A stretch of DNA of 31,728 bases from a virus (IMGVR_UViG_3300017971_000617:1-31728), one strand, 5' to 3'; positions 16,371 to 23,736 are shown, counted from the stretch's first letter. The notes: generated by a model from the sequence alone, not told the origin. Made by a program: numbers and translations.

Positions 16371-16820
16371 TTAAATTCCTCCTGTATCATGGACATATTT
16401 GTGAATGGCGGTGATCTGGAAAGCAGCAAAAGGTTTCCACAGATTCACCTTCTCATTTAATTCAAGGGTGGTCTCGATGCATAATCCGTCCCGGGTTTGG
16501 TCTTGATATAGAGCAGCCCAGCAATCATCAGCTACATTACTAATCATGGAATCCATATCTGAATTTACTTGCAAATACACAAAGATATCCGTTTTCAATT
16601 CTGATATAATTTGATCAACATTTACTCGACGATCACTAAACTTTTCTAATGGGGTGGGCATTCTTCCGACAACGGCAGAAACAGGAAATTGTGTTTGAGC
16701 ATAGCACTTTAAGCTGGTATAATCCGGCATCACTCTTTGAGCGGTTTCCACAGCAGGAACTGCCGTGATTAGATTATAATCAGCGGTTATGATTTGCTCT
16801 CTCTTACTATTCTCAGCCAT
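16371..16820 (-). CDS. Tail terminator / tail completion protein
   Basis: The 149-aa product (MAENSKREQIITADYNLITA, then RMPTPLEKFSDRRVNVDQII) has the alpha/beta look of small tail terminators (lambda gpU or HK97 gp10 neighbours), with a closing beta strand TTLELNEKVNLWKPFAAFQI. It lies between the minor head-tail protein and the tail tube gene, where terminators usually are. These proteins cap the tail tube and form the head-joining ring. Start supported by AAGGGT; the stop is adjacent to the tube gene start. The assignment rests on size, order and general look rather than on a catalytic motif. Confidence 0.6.
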   Translation of the reverse strand: MAENSKREQIITADYNLITAVPAVETAQRVMPDYTSLKCYAQTQFPVSAVVGRMPTPLEKFSDRRVNVDQIISELKTDIFVYLQVNSDMDSMISNVADDCWAALYQDQTRDGLCIETTLELNEKVNLWKPFAAFQITAIHKYVHDTGGI

Positions 16821-16825
16821 AATCT

Positions 16826-17293
16826 TTACCCTTTTGAATCAATGAGTTTTTGATAATATGATCTTACAATTTTCATTATGCCTTTTATATCATCCTGATT
16901 CAGAGCAAAGAACTCTCGATCCTCATTCAGAAAAAAGGCTTTCTCCGGATTTCTTGCCCCGGAGGAGTCGGTTGTATTCATAAAAAAGATATCAACGGAA
17001 TTCCGGTCATACTCAGCCGTCATGGCGGACAGCATAGAGCCAGTACGGGTCAAATCAACAAAGTTTACTTGATACCCATCCTTGGCCCTCTCTTTGGCAT
17101 AAAAGGGGTTATATGGCTTAAAATCAACACCATCCACATCTTCCCCTAAAATGGTTCTGGCCTTAATCTGGCGCATAGCAAAGAAACCAATATCACCCAT
17201 CATAGGGCGAGCAAAAGCCGTGTTTTCCAGGGCCTTTGCTTTTTGTTTGATTCCTGCTAAGCCATCAATTGTTAATGTGATCTTGCCAGCCAT
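16826..17293 (-). CDS. Virion morphogenesis / head-tail joining protein (Mu gpG-like)
   Basis: The start at 17293 (MAGKITLTIDGLAGIKQKAK) is preferred to an ATG 10 codons upstream because AAGGGCG precedes it and because the stop of the in-frame extension of the upstream gene ends just one base before it. The 155-aa product contains PYNPFYAKERAKDG, and a DLTRTGSMLSAM segment, both typical of the phage virion morphogenesis family (Mu gpG, HK97 gp10-like). These act in joining or completing tails. It lies between adaptor and tail terminator genes. Confidence 0.7.
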   Translation of the reverse strand: MAGKITLTIDGLAGIKQKAKALENTAFARPMMGDIGFFAMRQIKARTILGEDVDGVDFKPYNPFYAKERAKDGYQVNFVDLTRTGSMLSAMTAEYDRNSVDIFFMNTTDSSGARNPEKAFFLNEDREFFALNQDDIKGIMKIVRSYYQKLIDSKG

Positions 17294-17294
17294 T

Positions 17295-17363
17295 TTACGC
17301 CCTTGACAAACGCCTTGGAGCATTCATCTTATATTCATCATACTCAATTGCGCCGGAATCATT
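17295..17363 (-). other. In-frame coding-like extension after the adaptor stop codon
   Basis: Directly after the TAA of the adaptor gene the same frame stays open for 22 codons (DSGAIEYDEYKMNAPRRLSR in the core) and ends in TAA one base before the ATG of the next gene. Perfect fit to the next start suggests that the adaptor once ended here, or that the first TAA is sometimes read through. Confidence 0.45.
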
Positions 17364-17735
17364 TTAATCATATGAAAGCCCCATACCAATGATAGTATCG
17401 AATTCGTTGCCGAATAGTTTAGCAAACAAATCCATATTCCTTTCAAAGCCATCTGGTTCAGGGCAATCTTTCATGAGAATCATATAAGCGAATTCTAAGG
17501 TTTTATAACATTCAAGACGAGTCAACGCCCCATCCTCAACCTTTGTGGGATCAAATAGCGTCAAAGTAGGATCAACCCCTTGAACCTTGGCTGCTTGATT
17601 ATACCAGCGAGCAACCAGCATCCGGTTAATCACATCAAATGCTTCAAGCCGCTGTTTTTCCCAATCATCAACGCCAAGGTCAAGAATATTGCTTCTATAG
17701 GTCAACAGGTCCTGATCTGTGCAATAAGTCGCCAT
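17364..17735 (-). CDS. Head-tail connector / adaptor protein (gp6-like)
   Basis: The 123-aa helical product (MATYCTDQDLLTYRSNILDL, with EKQRLEAFDVINRMLVARWY) has the 'T-D-Q-D-L' N-terminus and helical bundle style of phage adaptor proteins (HK97 gp6, lambda gpW/SPP1 gp15 analogues). Such proteins form a ring beneath the portal. It lies downstream of the capsid genes and upstream of head-tail joining genes, as expected. The SD AAGGGAG is strong. The ORF stops at a TAA after GMGLSYD, but the same frame continues open to the next gene (see the extension entry), so the ancestral protein may have been 145 aa. Confidence 0.7.
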   Translation of the reverse strand: MATYCTDQDLLTYRSNILDLGVDDWEKQRLEAFDVINRMLVARWYNQAAKVQGVDPTLTLFDPTKVEDGALTRLECYKTLEFAYMILMKDCPEPDGFERNMDLFAKLFGNEFDTIIGMGLSYD

Positions 17736-17747
17736 GACTTTCTCCCT

Positions 17748-18095
17748 TTAAATGGTGGAGCCTTCCTGAACAACCGGGACATTTACCCCTTTCTTTTCAT
17801 TGATTCCCCGGTGGGCGCCAACTTTAATATCATCAGGGTTGGCCCCTTCCGTATTGATGGAATCCCCAGGAATATAAACTAAAACATCCGGAGGTTCAGT
17901 CGCATCAACGGGAATTTGAGGATAACCTTTATCCAGCAGAATCTTTGCTACTCTGATATCATCAGTTGTGAAAGATCCGCCTTCAAAATCGGCCAATGCC
18001 CGGTTGTTATCAGGATCCCAAACTACTTTGGCCAGGTTCGATTTATAAAACCTGAACTCCTGTTTTTCATTCACTTTTGGATTATTCCGTTTCAT
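17748..18095 (-). CDS. Small head-associated protein of unknown function
   Basis: The 115-aa product (MKRNNPKVNEKQEFRFYKSN, then ALADFEGGSFTTDDIRVAKI) has a compact beta/alpha N-terminal part with a 'phenylalanine/tyrosine-K' strand, and a flexible Pro/Gly-rich C-terminal part. Similar short proteins are encoded after the capsid gene in phages with SU10-type capsids, and may be head-completion, decoration or capsid-stabilising proteins. It lies between the Thr/Ser-tailed 66-aa gene and the adaptor. I cannot assign a specific function. The SD (AAAGG) is moderate. Confidence 0.65.
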   Translation of the reverse strand: MKRNNPKVNEKQEFRFYKSNLAKVVWDPDNNRALADFEGGSFTTDDIRVAKILLDKGYPQIPVDATEPPDVLVYIPGDSINTEGANPDDIKVGAHRGINEKKGVNVPVVQEGSTI

Positions 18096-18136
18096 AATTT
18101 TCTGCCTTTCTTATGAATGGTTAAATTAAGCCACCA

Positions 18137-18337
18137 TTAAGCGGTAGTTGAAGTGGTGGTTGATGAAGTTGATGAAGTTGATGAAGTGGAACTGGTCGTT
18201 GAAGTAGTGGTAGTCGACCAGACCCCGCTCACCTGCAGATGTCTGTTCAGAGCTTTAAAATAATTCCTTTGCTCTGGATAAATAGCAGGGTTGGTTTCCA
18301 TGAACTTCCGTTCTTTTTTATAGTCCTCGTTTGCCAT
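18137..18337 (-). CDS. 66-aa protein with long Ser/Thr C-terminal tail
   Basis: Start 18337 is preferred over an ATG two codons upstream, which is too close to the GGGAG SD. The first 40 residues (MANEDYKKERKFMETNPAIY, then NYFKALNRHLQVSGVWS) look like a small helical head; the last 24 residues are only Thr and Ser plus a final Ala. This gene directly follows the major capsid gene, the usual place for a decoration or fibre protein. The short folded part could bind the capsid surface and expose the tail. Function is inferred; the composition is seen. Confidence 0.6.
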   Translation of the reverse strand: MANEDYKKERKFMETNPAIYPEQRNYFKALNRHLQVSGVWSTTTTSTTSSTSSTSSTSSTTTSTTA

Positions 18338-18388
18338 GGTCATTCTCCCTTTAAAAGGTTAAAGTATCAGATCCCGGGTAATCCCTTA

Positions 18389-19354
18389 TTAAAGGGAAGT
18401 GGTCAGGTTCGTGATTTTACCATGGAATTCTTCAGGGCCATAATCAAGACCAAGCTGACCATAAATCTGGCCGCGTTCAGAAGCACCGGTTTTGGCAAGC
18501 TCTTCATAGAAAAGAACACCTTTACCAGGTACCGGCAGGAATACGGGGTGACAAACATCAAGGTCTGCTACCAACAGAGTTGAGGCTGGGACATTCGGAG
18601 CCCAAATCACCCCAAACTGAGCAAAATCAGTTTCAATCTGTTTAATATTCATGCCACCGATATTCCGGTCTTCAGGGGCGTATCCGTAAATCTCAGTGAT
18701 CTGCTGTTTGTTAAAAGCATTCACAAAGATCACCGGGTTTCTGAATTCTGCCCCGTTTGAAGCCATATTCCTGATCAGTTCGTTGAACATATTTCTGGAC
18801 AGGGCCGTATTTGAAGCATCCACGGTATTTGTAGAACAGGCGGTAATGATTCCCCTGGTTTTGGCAGCAACGCCTGCACTGGTTACTTTCTGATAAGCAC
18901 CGTTTAGAAAAGTGTAATCAGAATTGACGGCAATCTGACGCAGATGGGCTGCAATCTGAAAATCTTTTTCATTCTGGACAGGCTGATTTTCATTCATATC
19001 TACCAGTCCGGTGGTGGCATCCGCTACGATGGAGCCAGGCACAGACTGCTTGGCGTATGAAATAGATACCGCCCGCTGGAAAATCTGGCAGGTATTTGTA
19101 TCCTGACCACGAACATAAGTCCACGGGGTGGGAGCAGTCAGGGAAGCCGTTTCTGTGATAGCTGGCTGGCTCGCCGCTTCAAGGGCATAGGGCTGCGCCA
19201 AAGGGAATTCAAAAGACGATACGGTTCTGATTCCTGCGCCCTGGAGCCCACCAATCATATTAAGAAACGGAGTTTGGTTTGCACCGATCAAATAAAGCTC
19301 ACCGGTATAATTCGGACAATTCCAAGAGGTACCCGCTGCATTTACATTAGCCAT
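18389..19354 (-). CDS. Major capsid protein (SU10/DUF5309-like)
   Basis: The 321-aa product follows the scaffold gene and starts after AAGGAG. Its N-terminus (GTSWNCPNYTGELYLIGANQ, TPFLNMIGGL) and the centre (QRAVSISYAKQSVPGSIV, then EKDFQIAAHLRQIAVNSDYT) match the SU10 major capsid family (DUF5309), a branch of HK97-fold capsid proteins. The later part (RNMFNELIRNMASNGAEF, RNPVIFVNAFNKQQITEIYG) fits the same family. Neighbours agree: scaffold upstream, small head and adaptor genes downstream. No N-terminal cleavage domain is evident, consistent with a separate scaffold. Confidence 0.85.
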   Translation of the reverse strand: MANVNAAGTSWNCPNYTGELYLIGANQTPFLNMIGGLQGAGIRTVSSFEFPLAQPYALEAASQPAITETASLTAPTPWTYVRGQDTNTCQIFQRAVSISYAKQSVPGSIVADATTGLVDMNENQPVQNEKDFQIAAHLRQIAVNSDYTFLNGAYQKVTSAGVAAKTRGIITACSTNTVDASNTALSRNMFNELIRNMASNGAEFRNPVIFVNAFNKQQITEIYGYAPEDRNIGGMNIKQIETDFAQFGVIWAPNVPASTLLVADLDVCHPVFLPVPGKGVLFYEELAKTGASERGQIYGQLGLDYGPEEFHGKITNLTTSL

Positions 19355-19386
19355 TTTTGTTTCTCCTTAAATGGACAAAAAGACTC

Positions 19387-20253
19387 TTACCGGCCCGCTT
19401 GCTCTAAAGTAAATATTTTATTCTTTAGGGTTATAGCAAGTTGAGTCTGACCGTTTTCCAAAGCCTTTTTGTGTTGCTGTTTTAGTGATGTGAGATCATC
19501 CCCATCACCGGCATTTCCTTTTCCACCTTGGCCACCTGATCCAGACCCGGGAGCAGTCATAATTTCATCACGACCAGGATATTCGTCAAGAATGATCCCC
19601 ATTGCTTCATTGAAGCCCGCTGGTTCACCCGGATTGACCTTTGAAATGATTGGTTCACCATTTGCATGATATGCCCTGAGAACAGACTCCCCATCATCGT
19701 CCTCTACCTTAAAATGCTTACCGAAGTAAGATTCAGCGATATCTGGATTCAAAATGGTTTTCTTTTTCTCACCAATAAAATACGGGCTTGATGCAAATTT
19801 ATTGCTAACCATTAAAGTCCTGATCTGTCCGTCTTTCCCAGCAAGTTCATTTGCATGGCTTTTCAGGGTATCCGCCAGGATGGCGTCTTTAGCACTCAAT
19901 TTGGCATCATAAGAATCTTTCATGTCGGCCTTGAGCTTTTCAACTTTGTCGGCTTTCATCCAGTCCTTGTCGTTGAAGTTTTCAACGGTGGCCAGAGCTT
20001 TATCAGCATTTTCTTTCCATTCGGAAATATTCTCAATATCTTTAAAGTCGGCGTAAGTGTCCCGGAGATTCTTATATTTATCACGGTCAACTTTGTTTTG
20101 CCTTCCAAGATCACCGATTTTCACATACATGGCGGCCGGATCAAGCGGCAATTCTTTCTTGTCGGGATCCTGATCGTCATAATAAACAATCTTTTGATCT
20201 TCGGTCATCTTCGGTGCATTTGTTTCTGAATCAGTTACTAATACTAGTGCCAT
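19387..20253 (-). CDS. Capsid scaffolding protein
   Basis: The 288-aa product lies directly upstream of the major capsid gene. Residues about 50-150 are charged and helical (coiled-coil-like; YKNLRDTYADFKDIENISEW, KADKVEKLKADMKDSYDAKL). A domain with FASSPYFIGEKKKTILNPDI and YFGKHFKVEDDDGESVLRAY matches the phage scaffolds next to SU10-type capsids, which pair a coiled coil with a small domain before a disordered Gly-rich hinge (GSGSGGQGGKGNAGDGDD) and a C-terminal helix. The scaffold guides capsid assembly and is lost on maturation. SD AAGGAG. Confidence 0.8.
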   Translation of the reverse strand: MALVLVTDSETNAPKMTEDQKIVYYDDQDPDKKELPLDPAAMYVKIGDLGRQNKVDRDKYKNLRDTYADFKDIENISEWKENADKALATVENFNDKDWMKADKVEKLKADMKDSYDAKLSAKDAILADTLKSHANELAGKDGQIRTLMVSNKFASSPYFIGEKKKTILNPDIAESYFGKHFKVEDDDGESVLRAYHANGEPIISKVNPGEPAGFNEAMGIILDEYPGRDEIMTAPGSGSGGQGGKGNAGDGDDLTSLKQQHKKALENGQTQLAITLKNKIFTLEQAGR

Positions 20254-20340
20254 TTTTGTACTCCTTGTCCATTCGGATCGTTAAAATTTTGACGGGTCAT
20301 TCTATTCAGAAGTAAGCCGCCGGTCTTAATTTAAAAAGGA

Positions 20341-20835
20341 TTAAAATAAAAAAAATCTTGCATCTCCTGCCTTGAAATTTCTGACATCAAAATGAAACCA
20401 TGATACCTCCTTTTCAATTGCAGTGATATACTTAAACTCCTCCTTATTCTGGTTGCTAATTATATATGACCTGACATCAACTGCCAAAATATTTTTAAAC
20501 GAACTATCCAATGCCCGGCCAGAGCAATGCTGGCTGGTGAAAGATGACCAAGATGCCCTAATTTCCCCACTTTCCTTATAATATGCGTGATCGATTAAGG
20601 TCATGGGATCCCTATACCCACGATCATCAAAAACCCCGCCCCACATATAATCGTTGACGATCATAGGACCAAAAAGCTTTCTTAATTGCTCAGCCGTCCA
20701 TAGAACCCTGGAGTCCATCAGGCGCCATATTTGGGGATCTATCCAATCACCTTCCCGCAAATGCTGCTTGATAATATGCGGTGGAAAGATTTCCTGTGGT
20801 TTAAAAATTCTTTGATCTGGAATAAAATGCTGCAT
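20341..20835 (-). CDS. M15-family peptidase (endolysin-like)
   Basis: The 164-aa product has the M15 zinc site: SQHCSGRALD gives His103 and Asp110, and WFHFDVRN gives His148 and Asp150. Such enzymes cut peptide bridges of peptidoglycan, as L-Ala-D-Glu or D-Ala-D-Ala-type peptidases, and are used as phage endolysins. No signal peptide or cell-wall binding domain is seen. It is unusual that it lies inside the head module between scaffold and a moron, far from the holin-like gene at 2 kb. It could also be a virion peptidase. SD TAGGAGGG is strong. Confidence 0.75.
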   Translation of the reverse strand: MQHFIPDQRIFKPQEIFPPHIIKQHLREGDWIDPQIWRLMDSRVLWTAEQLRKLFGPMIVNDYMWGGVFDDRGYRDPMTLIDHAYYKESGEIRASWSSFTSQHCSGRALDSSFKNILAVDVRSYIISNQNKEEFKYITAIEKEVSWFHFDVRNFKAGDARFFLF

Positions 20836-20862
20836 AGTCCCTCCTAAAAATAATTTAAATAA

Positions 20863-20884
20863 ATGTCACTTTTTTTCGTGACAT
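20863..20884. promoter_or_regulatory. Operator-like perfect inverted repeat
   Basis: ATGTCAC (20863-20869) and GTGACAT (20878-20884) are exact inverted repeats around an 8-bp T-rich spacer. The right arm covers the -35 box of the plus-strand promoter. A dimeric repressor would block that promoter; the site is also in the leader of the M15 gene. Confidence 0.6.
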
Positions 20885-20906
20885 AATAATTAAGGTGGTA
20901 TATTAT
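20878..20906 (+). promoter_or_regulatory. Sigma70-like promoter of the plus-strand gene
   Basis: -35 GTGACA (20878-20883) and -10 TATTAT (20901-20906) are separated by exactly 17 bp and lie 47 nt upstream of the plus-strand ATG. Each hexamer matches consensus at five of six bases. The only plus-strand gene in the window follows. Confidence 0.75.
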
Positions 20907-20952
20907 CCTTAACAGATCGAAACAATAACAACAAAAACAAAGGGGAAACGAC

Positions 20953-21207
20953 ATGGAACTCAACAGAATCAAATCAATCACAGACAAAAACATCGACCGT
21001 ATCATTAACGAAAACCTTTATAGAGGGCATGAAAAAACTGAAACAATCCTCTCCATTCAATGCATGGACAAAGATATCCATGTTACCTTTAACTTTGAGC
21101 AGGAAGAAGCCACCATCAATAATTATCACAATGGTACCCGTAAGACTGTTTTTATGGAATTCATGGCACCTAAACTTATTCACTCAAAACTCCAAACATT
21201 CTGTTAA
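20953..21207 (+). CDS. 84-aa plus-strand gene in a moron cassette
   Basis: This is the only gene opposite to the late operon. It has its own promoter, an SD (AGGGG, 7 nt from ATG) and a strong terminator. The product starts MELNRIKSITDKNIDRIINE; it is charged, has a beta-hairpin-like part (IHVTFNFEQEEATINNY) and a closing helix, and no membrane segment or signal peptide. I do not recognise the family. Self-contained cassettes of this type, called morons, commonly provide functions in the lysogen such as superinfection exclusion or toxin/antidefence. The reverse-strand ORF inside it (20974-21183) is a shadow without promoter or SD. Confidence 0.75.
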   Translation: MELNRIKSITDKNIDRIINENLYRGHEKTETILSIQCMDKDIHVTFNFEQEEATINNYHNGTRKTVFMEFMAPKLIHSKLQTFC

Positions 21208-21230
21208 TCAATCCAACATAAAAAAGATAG

Positions 21231-21254
21231 AGGGGGCTTCGGCCCCCTTTTTCT
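21231..21254 (+). terminator. Rho-independent terminator, strong
   Basis: GGGGGC (21232-21237), a TTCG tetraloop and GCCCCC (21242-21247) are followed by TTTTT (21248-21252). It lies 24 nt after the stop of the plus-strand gene. The other strand also has a U-rich run after a short gap (via CTATCTTTTTT), so it may work weakly in both directions and reduce late transcription past 21.2 kb. Confidence 0.9.
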
Positions 21255-21256
21255 AT

Positions 21257-21484
21257 TTAATAAGTTGTGTCAGGATTTTTCTGTTGATTGATATACCCTA
21301 AAATGGTGGCATTCCCCAAAACAGCTATCATCCTTTTCCCTATCACTAAATCAGGATCACCCTGCGCCGGATCAACTTCAATTGACTGGGCATCATTAAA
21401 TACCTTTTTGATTGTTGGGTTATCTGAATCAAGTTCACCATTTGTGATCACAAAATTTCCCAATAATGATTTTATTTCAATCAT
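21257..21484 (-). CDS. 75-aa small protein after the MuF gene
   Basis: The start at 21484 is chosen because it forms an ATGA overlap with the stop of the upstream MuF gene, with GGGGGAAA as SD. The product (MIEIKSLLGNFVITNGELDS, ending GYINQQKNPDTTY) looks like a small beta-rich protein. It lies directly after a fusion gene that resembles a toxin, so an immunity-like role can be considered, but there is no sequence evidence for that; a small head protein is as likely. Translationally coupled to the gene upstream. Confidence 0.65.
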   Translation of the reverse strand: MIEIKSLLGNFVITNGELDSDNPTIKKVFNDAQSIEVDPAQGDPDLVIGKRMIAVLGNATILGYINQQKNPDTTY

Positions 21485-23736
21485 ACTTTCCCCCATATAA
21501 CCTTGAGAATATAATCAAAATATTCAGGGTCTTGTTTTAGGAATCCGTAGGGATTCTGATACATTTGTTGAACTCCCATTGAAATCAATTCGGTAGCATT
21601 GAAATTATAATGCTTTCCACAATAATGATCGAAGAACCCATCTTTCCAGCCTATCTCCCCACTTCCTTTATAGATTTCAGTAGGTGGTTGACCAGCCGCC
21701 CTCTTTTTCAAGAATTTCTTTGATTTAGCAACCAGCCCACTGATATTCTTTTCAACAGCATGACTAAACTCATGAATATAAGTGGCAATCCCCTTAGTAT
21801 TGCCAATATGCAAATCATACTTTCCTTGATGATACGCCCGAATTCCCTTTTTAAAATAAACTGTTTGAGTTGGTATCTTTTTCAAAACATCAGGATGATA
21901 CATTTCCTCCACAAACTGATTCATTTTATTAATATTATTTTTAGTGGCCTTGGTCATCTTTCCGCCAAACACTATTTTCATTTTTCCGGTTGCATCAGGA
22001 GTTTGAATCAAGGCCTTTACTTTCCTGGCTCGCATCAGTTTCATTTCATCCTTAATTTCAGCTTGCCGGCGCATTGCTGCTGATAATTCTGAAATGGTTT
22101 TTGAATAAGCAGCATAGGCCTTATCACTATCAGGATCCTTATTCAGAATAGCAGCCGCTTTCTCCCTTTTCTGTTTAACGGCAGCAACCTTCTTCTTTAC
22201 TTCCTCCCCTTCCTTTTTCAAAGCCATATATTCAGGAGATTGATTAAGATTTCTTAATTCCTTTTCAATCGTCTTAACAGTTGGGGCTTCTGGAATAGTT
22301 CCCTTGCCAACCACTTTTGGTACTTTGGGTTTAGGTTTTGGTTTTGGTTTGGGCTTCGGTGGCTTCACTTTCGGTCTGGCCGTCATCACTTTCACGCTGA
22401 TATTCATTTCTGTTTTACCAGCCAACATAGCAGCCACTATTCTATGATTTCCATTCACCAAAACAAGATCACCATTGGGCAGCTGATAGGCTAAAGGCTT
22501 TCCCCCTTTATTGAATTTCTTAACAGTGAAATTATTGGCGAATTCATCAATTCTTTCCTTTACCAAAGAAGTTCTGATAGTCTTTAAACGTGATAAAGGT
22601 ACTTTCATAGGGGTGATATTGCTCACATTATTATCAGCCGCCTGCTGCAAAATTTTAGTATAGTTTTGCTGATCGAGAGTTTCAGCCATTAAAGGGGTTT
22701 TTGGTCTTTTGGGAGTCTCGAACTCCTGCTTCAATGGATTGTAAACGTAATCCTTATCTTTTACTCTATATGCAAAATCAAGATCATCGGTTGATTTAAC
22801 CCCTGGCTTCACTTTAGGTGGCTTAGGTGGCTTCACTTTAGGTGGCTTAGGTCTGATAGGATTTCCGTCTTTATCCAGAGAACTCAATTTATCAATACCA
22901 AAGATATCCTTTTCATTAAGCCATTCTTTCCTGACTGGTTGCCAATGATGCCGGCAATTGTATCCCCCTCGATGGGTCATGGCCGGGCCACTCTTTCCCT
23001 TCCATTTAAATTTCCATGAATTAATCTCTTTCTTGGAATAAGTGTTACCTACCCGGCGGCGGCAGAAATCCCGTGAACGAGCCATTATGGTGCCCATGTA
23101 GGTGAATAATTCAATGCCGAGATCTTCAGCCTTTTTCATATTCACCTCGTTATGATAATTCATAATCATATCTCGAGCATATAGGGTGGCATAACTCGCC
23201 AGGGAAGCACCCACCACCCCTTTTGCTGCAGATCCCAAGATACTCTGCCTGATCTGATTCTCCAAATCACTAAAGGAGCCCCCACCAATCACATTATCAT
23301 ACATTGATTGAATAACTTTCTGTTTGGCGGATTCCCCAATGGCCAGATAATCCTTATAATATCCATCACGAAGAACAGACATCATTTCCTGATCAACATT
23401 GGTGAACTTGGCTGCTTCCCCAACCATTTTATAATTCTTTTCTATCTGCGCCTGAGCTGATTTAAAATCACGGACAATTTTTCTGGTGTGATTATTGAAA
23501 TCCTTGTAAAACATCTGCTCAACTTTCTTCTGTAAAGTCTGCAGCGTTCCCAGGTTGGCTTTTATTCCATCAAGTTTCCCATTTGGATCCATTTTAAGAA
23601 CATTCAATGAATTTAGAATATCCTTTTGAAGTTTCTTGGTGGAATTCTGAATCATGGAGATATGCAGCTTTTGCTTTTTCCTTAACCACTCGTCTGAGTC
23701 TTGAGCGGCTGCATTCACATCACCTTTGGTCACCAT
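21481..23736 (-). CDS. MuF-type minor head protein fused to ParB-like and zinc-peptidase-like domains
   Basis: The 751-aa product follows the portal gene, the place of Mu gpF/SPP1 gp7 minor head proteins. Residues about 1-265 form the MuF part (YARDMIMNYHNEVNMKKA, ending THRGGYNCRHHWQPV). A Lys/Pro-rich linker follows (about 290-315). Residues about 375-445 are a ParB-like nuclease fold (MKVPLSRL, then LPNGDLVLVNGNHRIVAAML). After a second Lys/Pro linker and a coiled coil comes a zincin-type domain, with IHEFSHA (about 655-659; HExxH) and a possible third ligand Glu in NATELISMGVQQMYQ. MuF proteins are injected with DNA. The linkers and effector-like modules resemble MuF polymorphic toxins. 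Confidence 0.75.
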   Translation of the reverse strand: MVTKGDVNAAAQDSDEWLRKKQKLHISMIQNSTKKLQKDILNSLNVLKMDPNGKLDGIKANLGTLQTLQKKVEQMFYKDFNNHTRKIVRDFKSAQAQIEKNYKMVGEAAKFTNVDQEMMSVLRDGYYKDYLAIGESAKQKVIQSMYDNVIGGGSFSDLENQIRQSILGSAAKGVVGASLASYATLYARDMIMNYHNEVNMKKAEDLGIELFTYMGTIMARSRDFCRRRVGNTYSKKEINSWKFKWKGKSGPAMTHRGGYNCRHHWQPVRKEWLNEKDIFGIDKLSSLDKDGNPIRPKPPKVKPPKPPKVKPGVKSTDDLDFAYRVKDKDYVYNPLKQEFETPKRPKTPLMAETLDQQNYTKILQQAADNNVSNITPMKVPLSRLKTIRTSLVKERIDEFANNFTVKKFNKGGKPLAYQLPNGDLVLVNGNHRIVAAMLAGKTEMNISVKVMTARPKVKPPKPKPKPKPKPKVPKVVGKGTIPEAPTVKTIEKELRNLNQSPEYMALKKEGEEVKKKVAAVKQKREKAAAILNKDPDSDKAYAAYSKTISELSAAMRRQAEIKDEMKLMRARKVKALIQTPDATGKMKIVFGGKMTKATKNNINKMNQFVEEMYHPDVLKKIPTQTVYFKKGIRAYHQGKYDLHIGNTKGIATYIHEFSHAVEKNISGLVAKSKKFLKKRAAGQPPTEIYKGSGEIGWKDGFFDHYCGKHYNFNATELISMGVQQMYQNPYGFLKQDPEYFDYILKVIWGKV

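Noticed and set aside
17364-17366. Alternative genetic code with TAA as sense
   Set aside because: TAA ends many other intact genes in this window.
20974-21183. Minus-strand 69-codon ORF inside the moron
   Set aside because: The plus strand has promoter, SD and terminator; this ORF has none.
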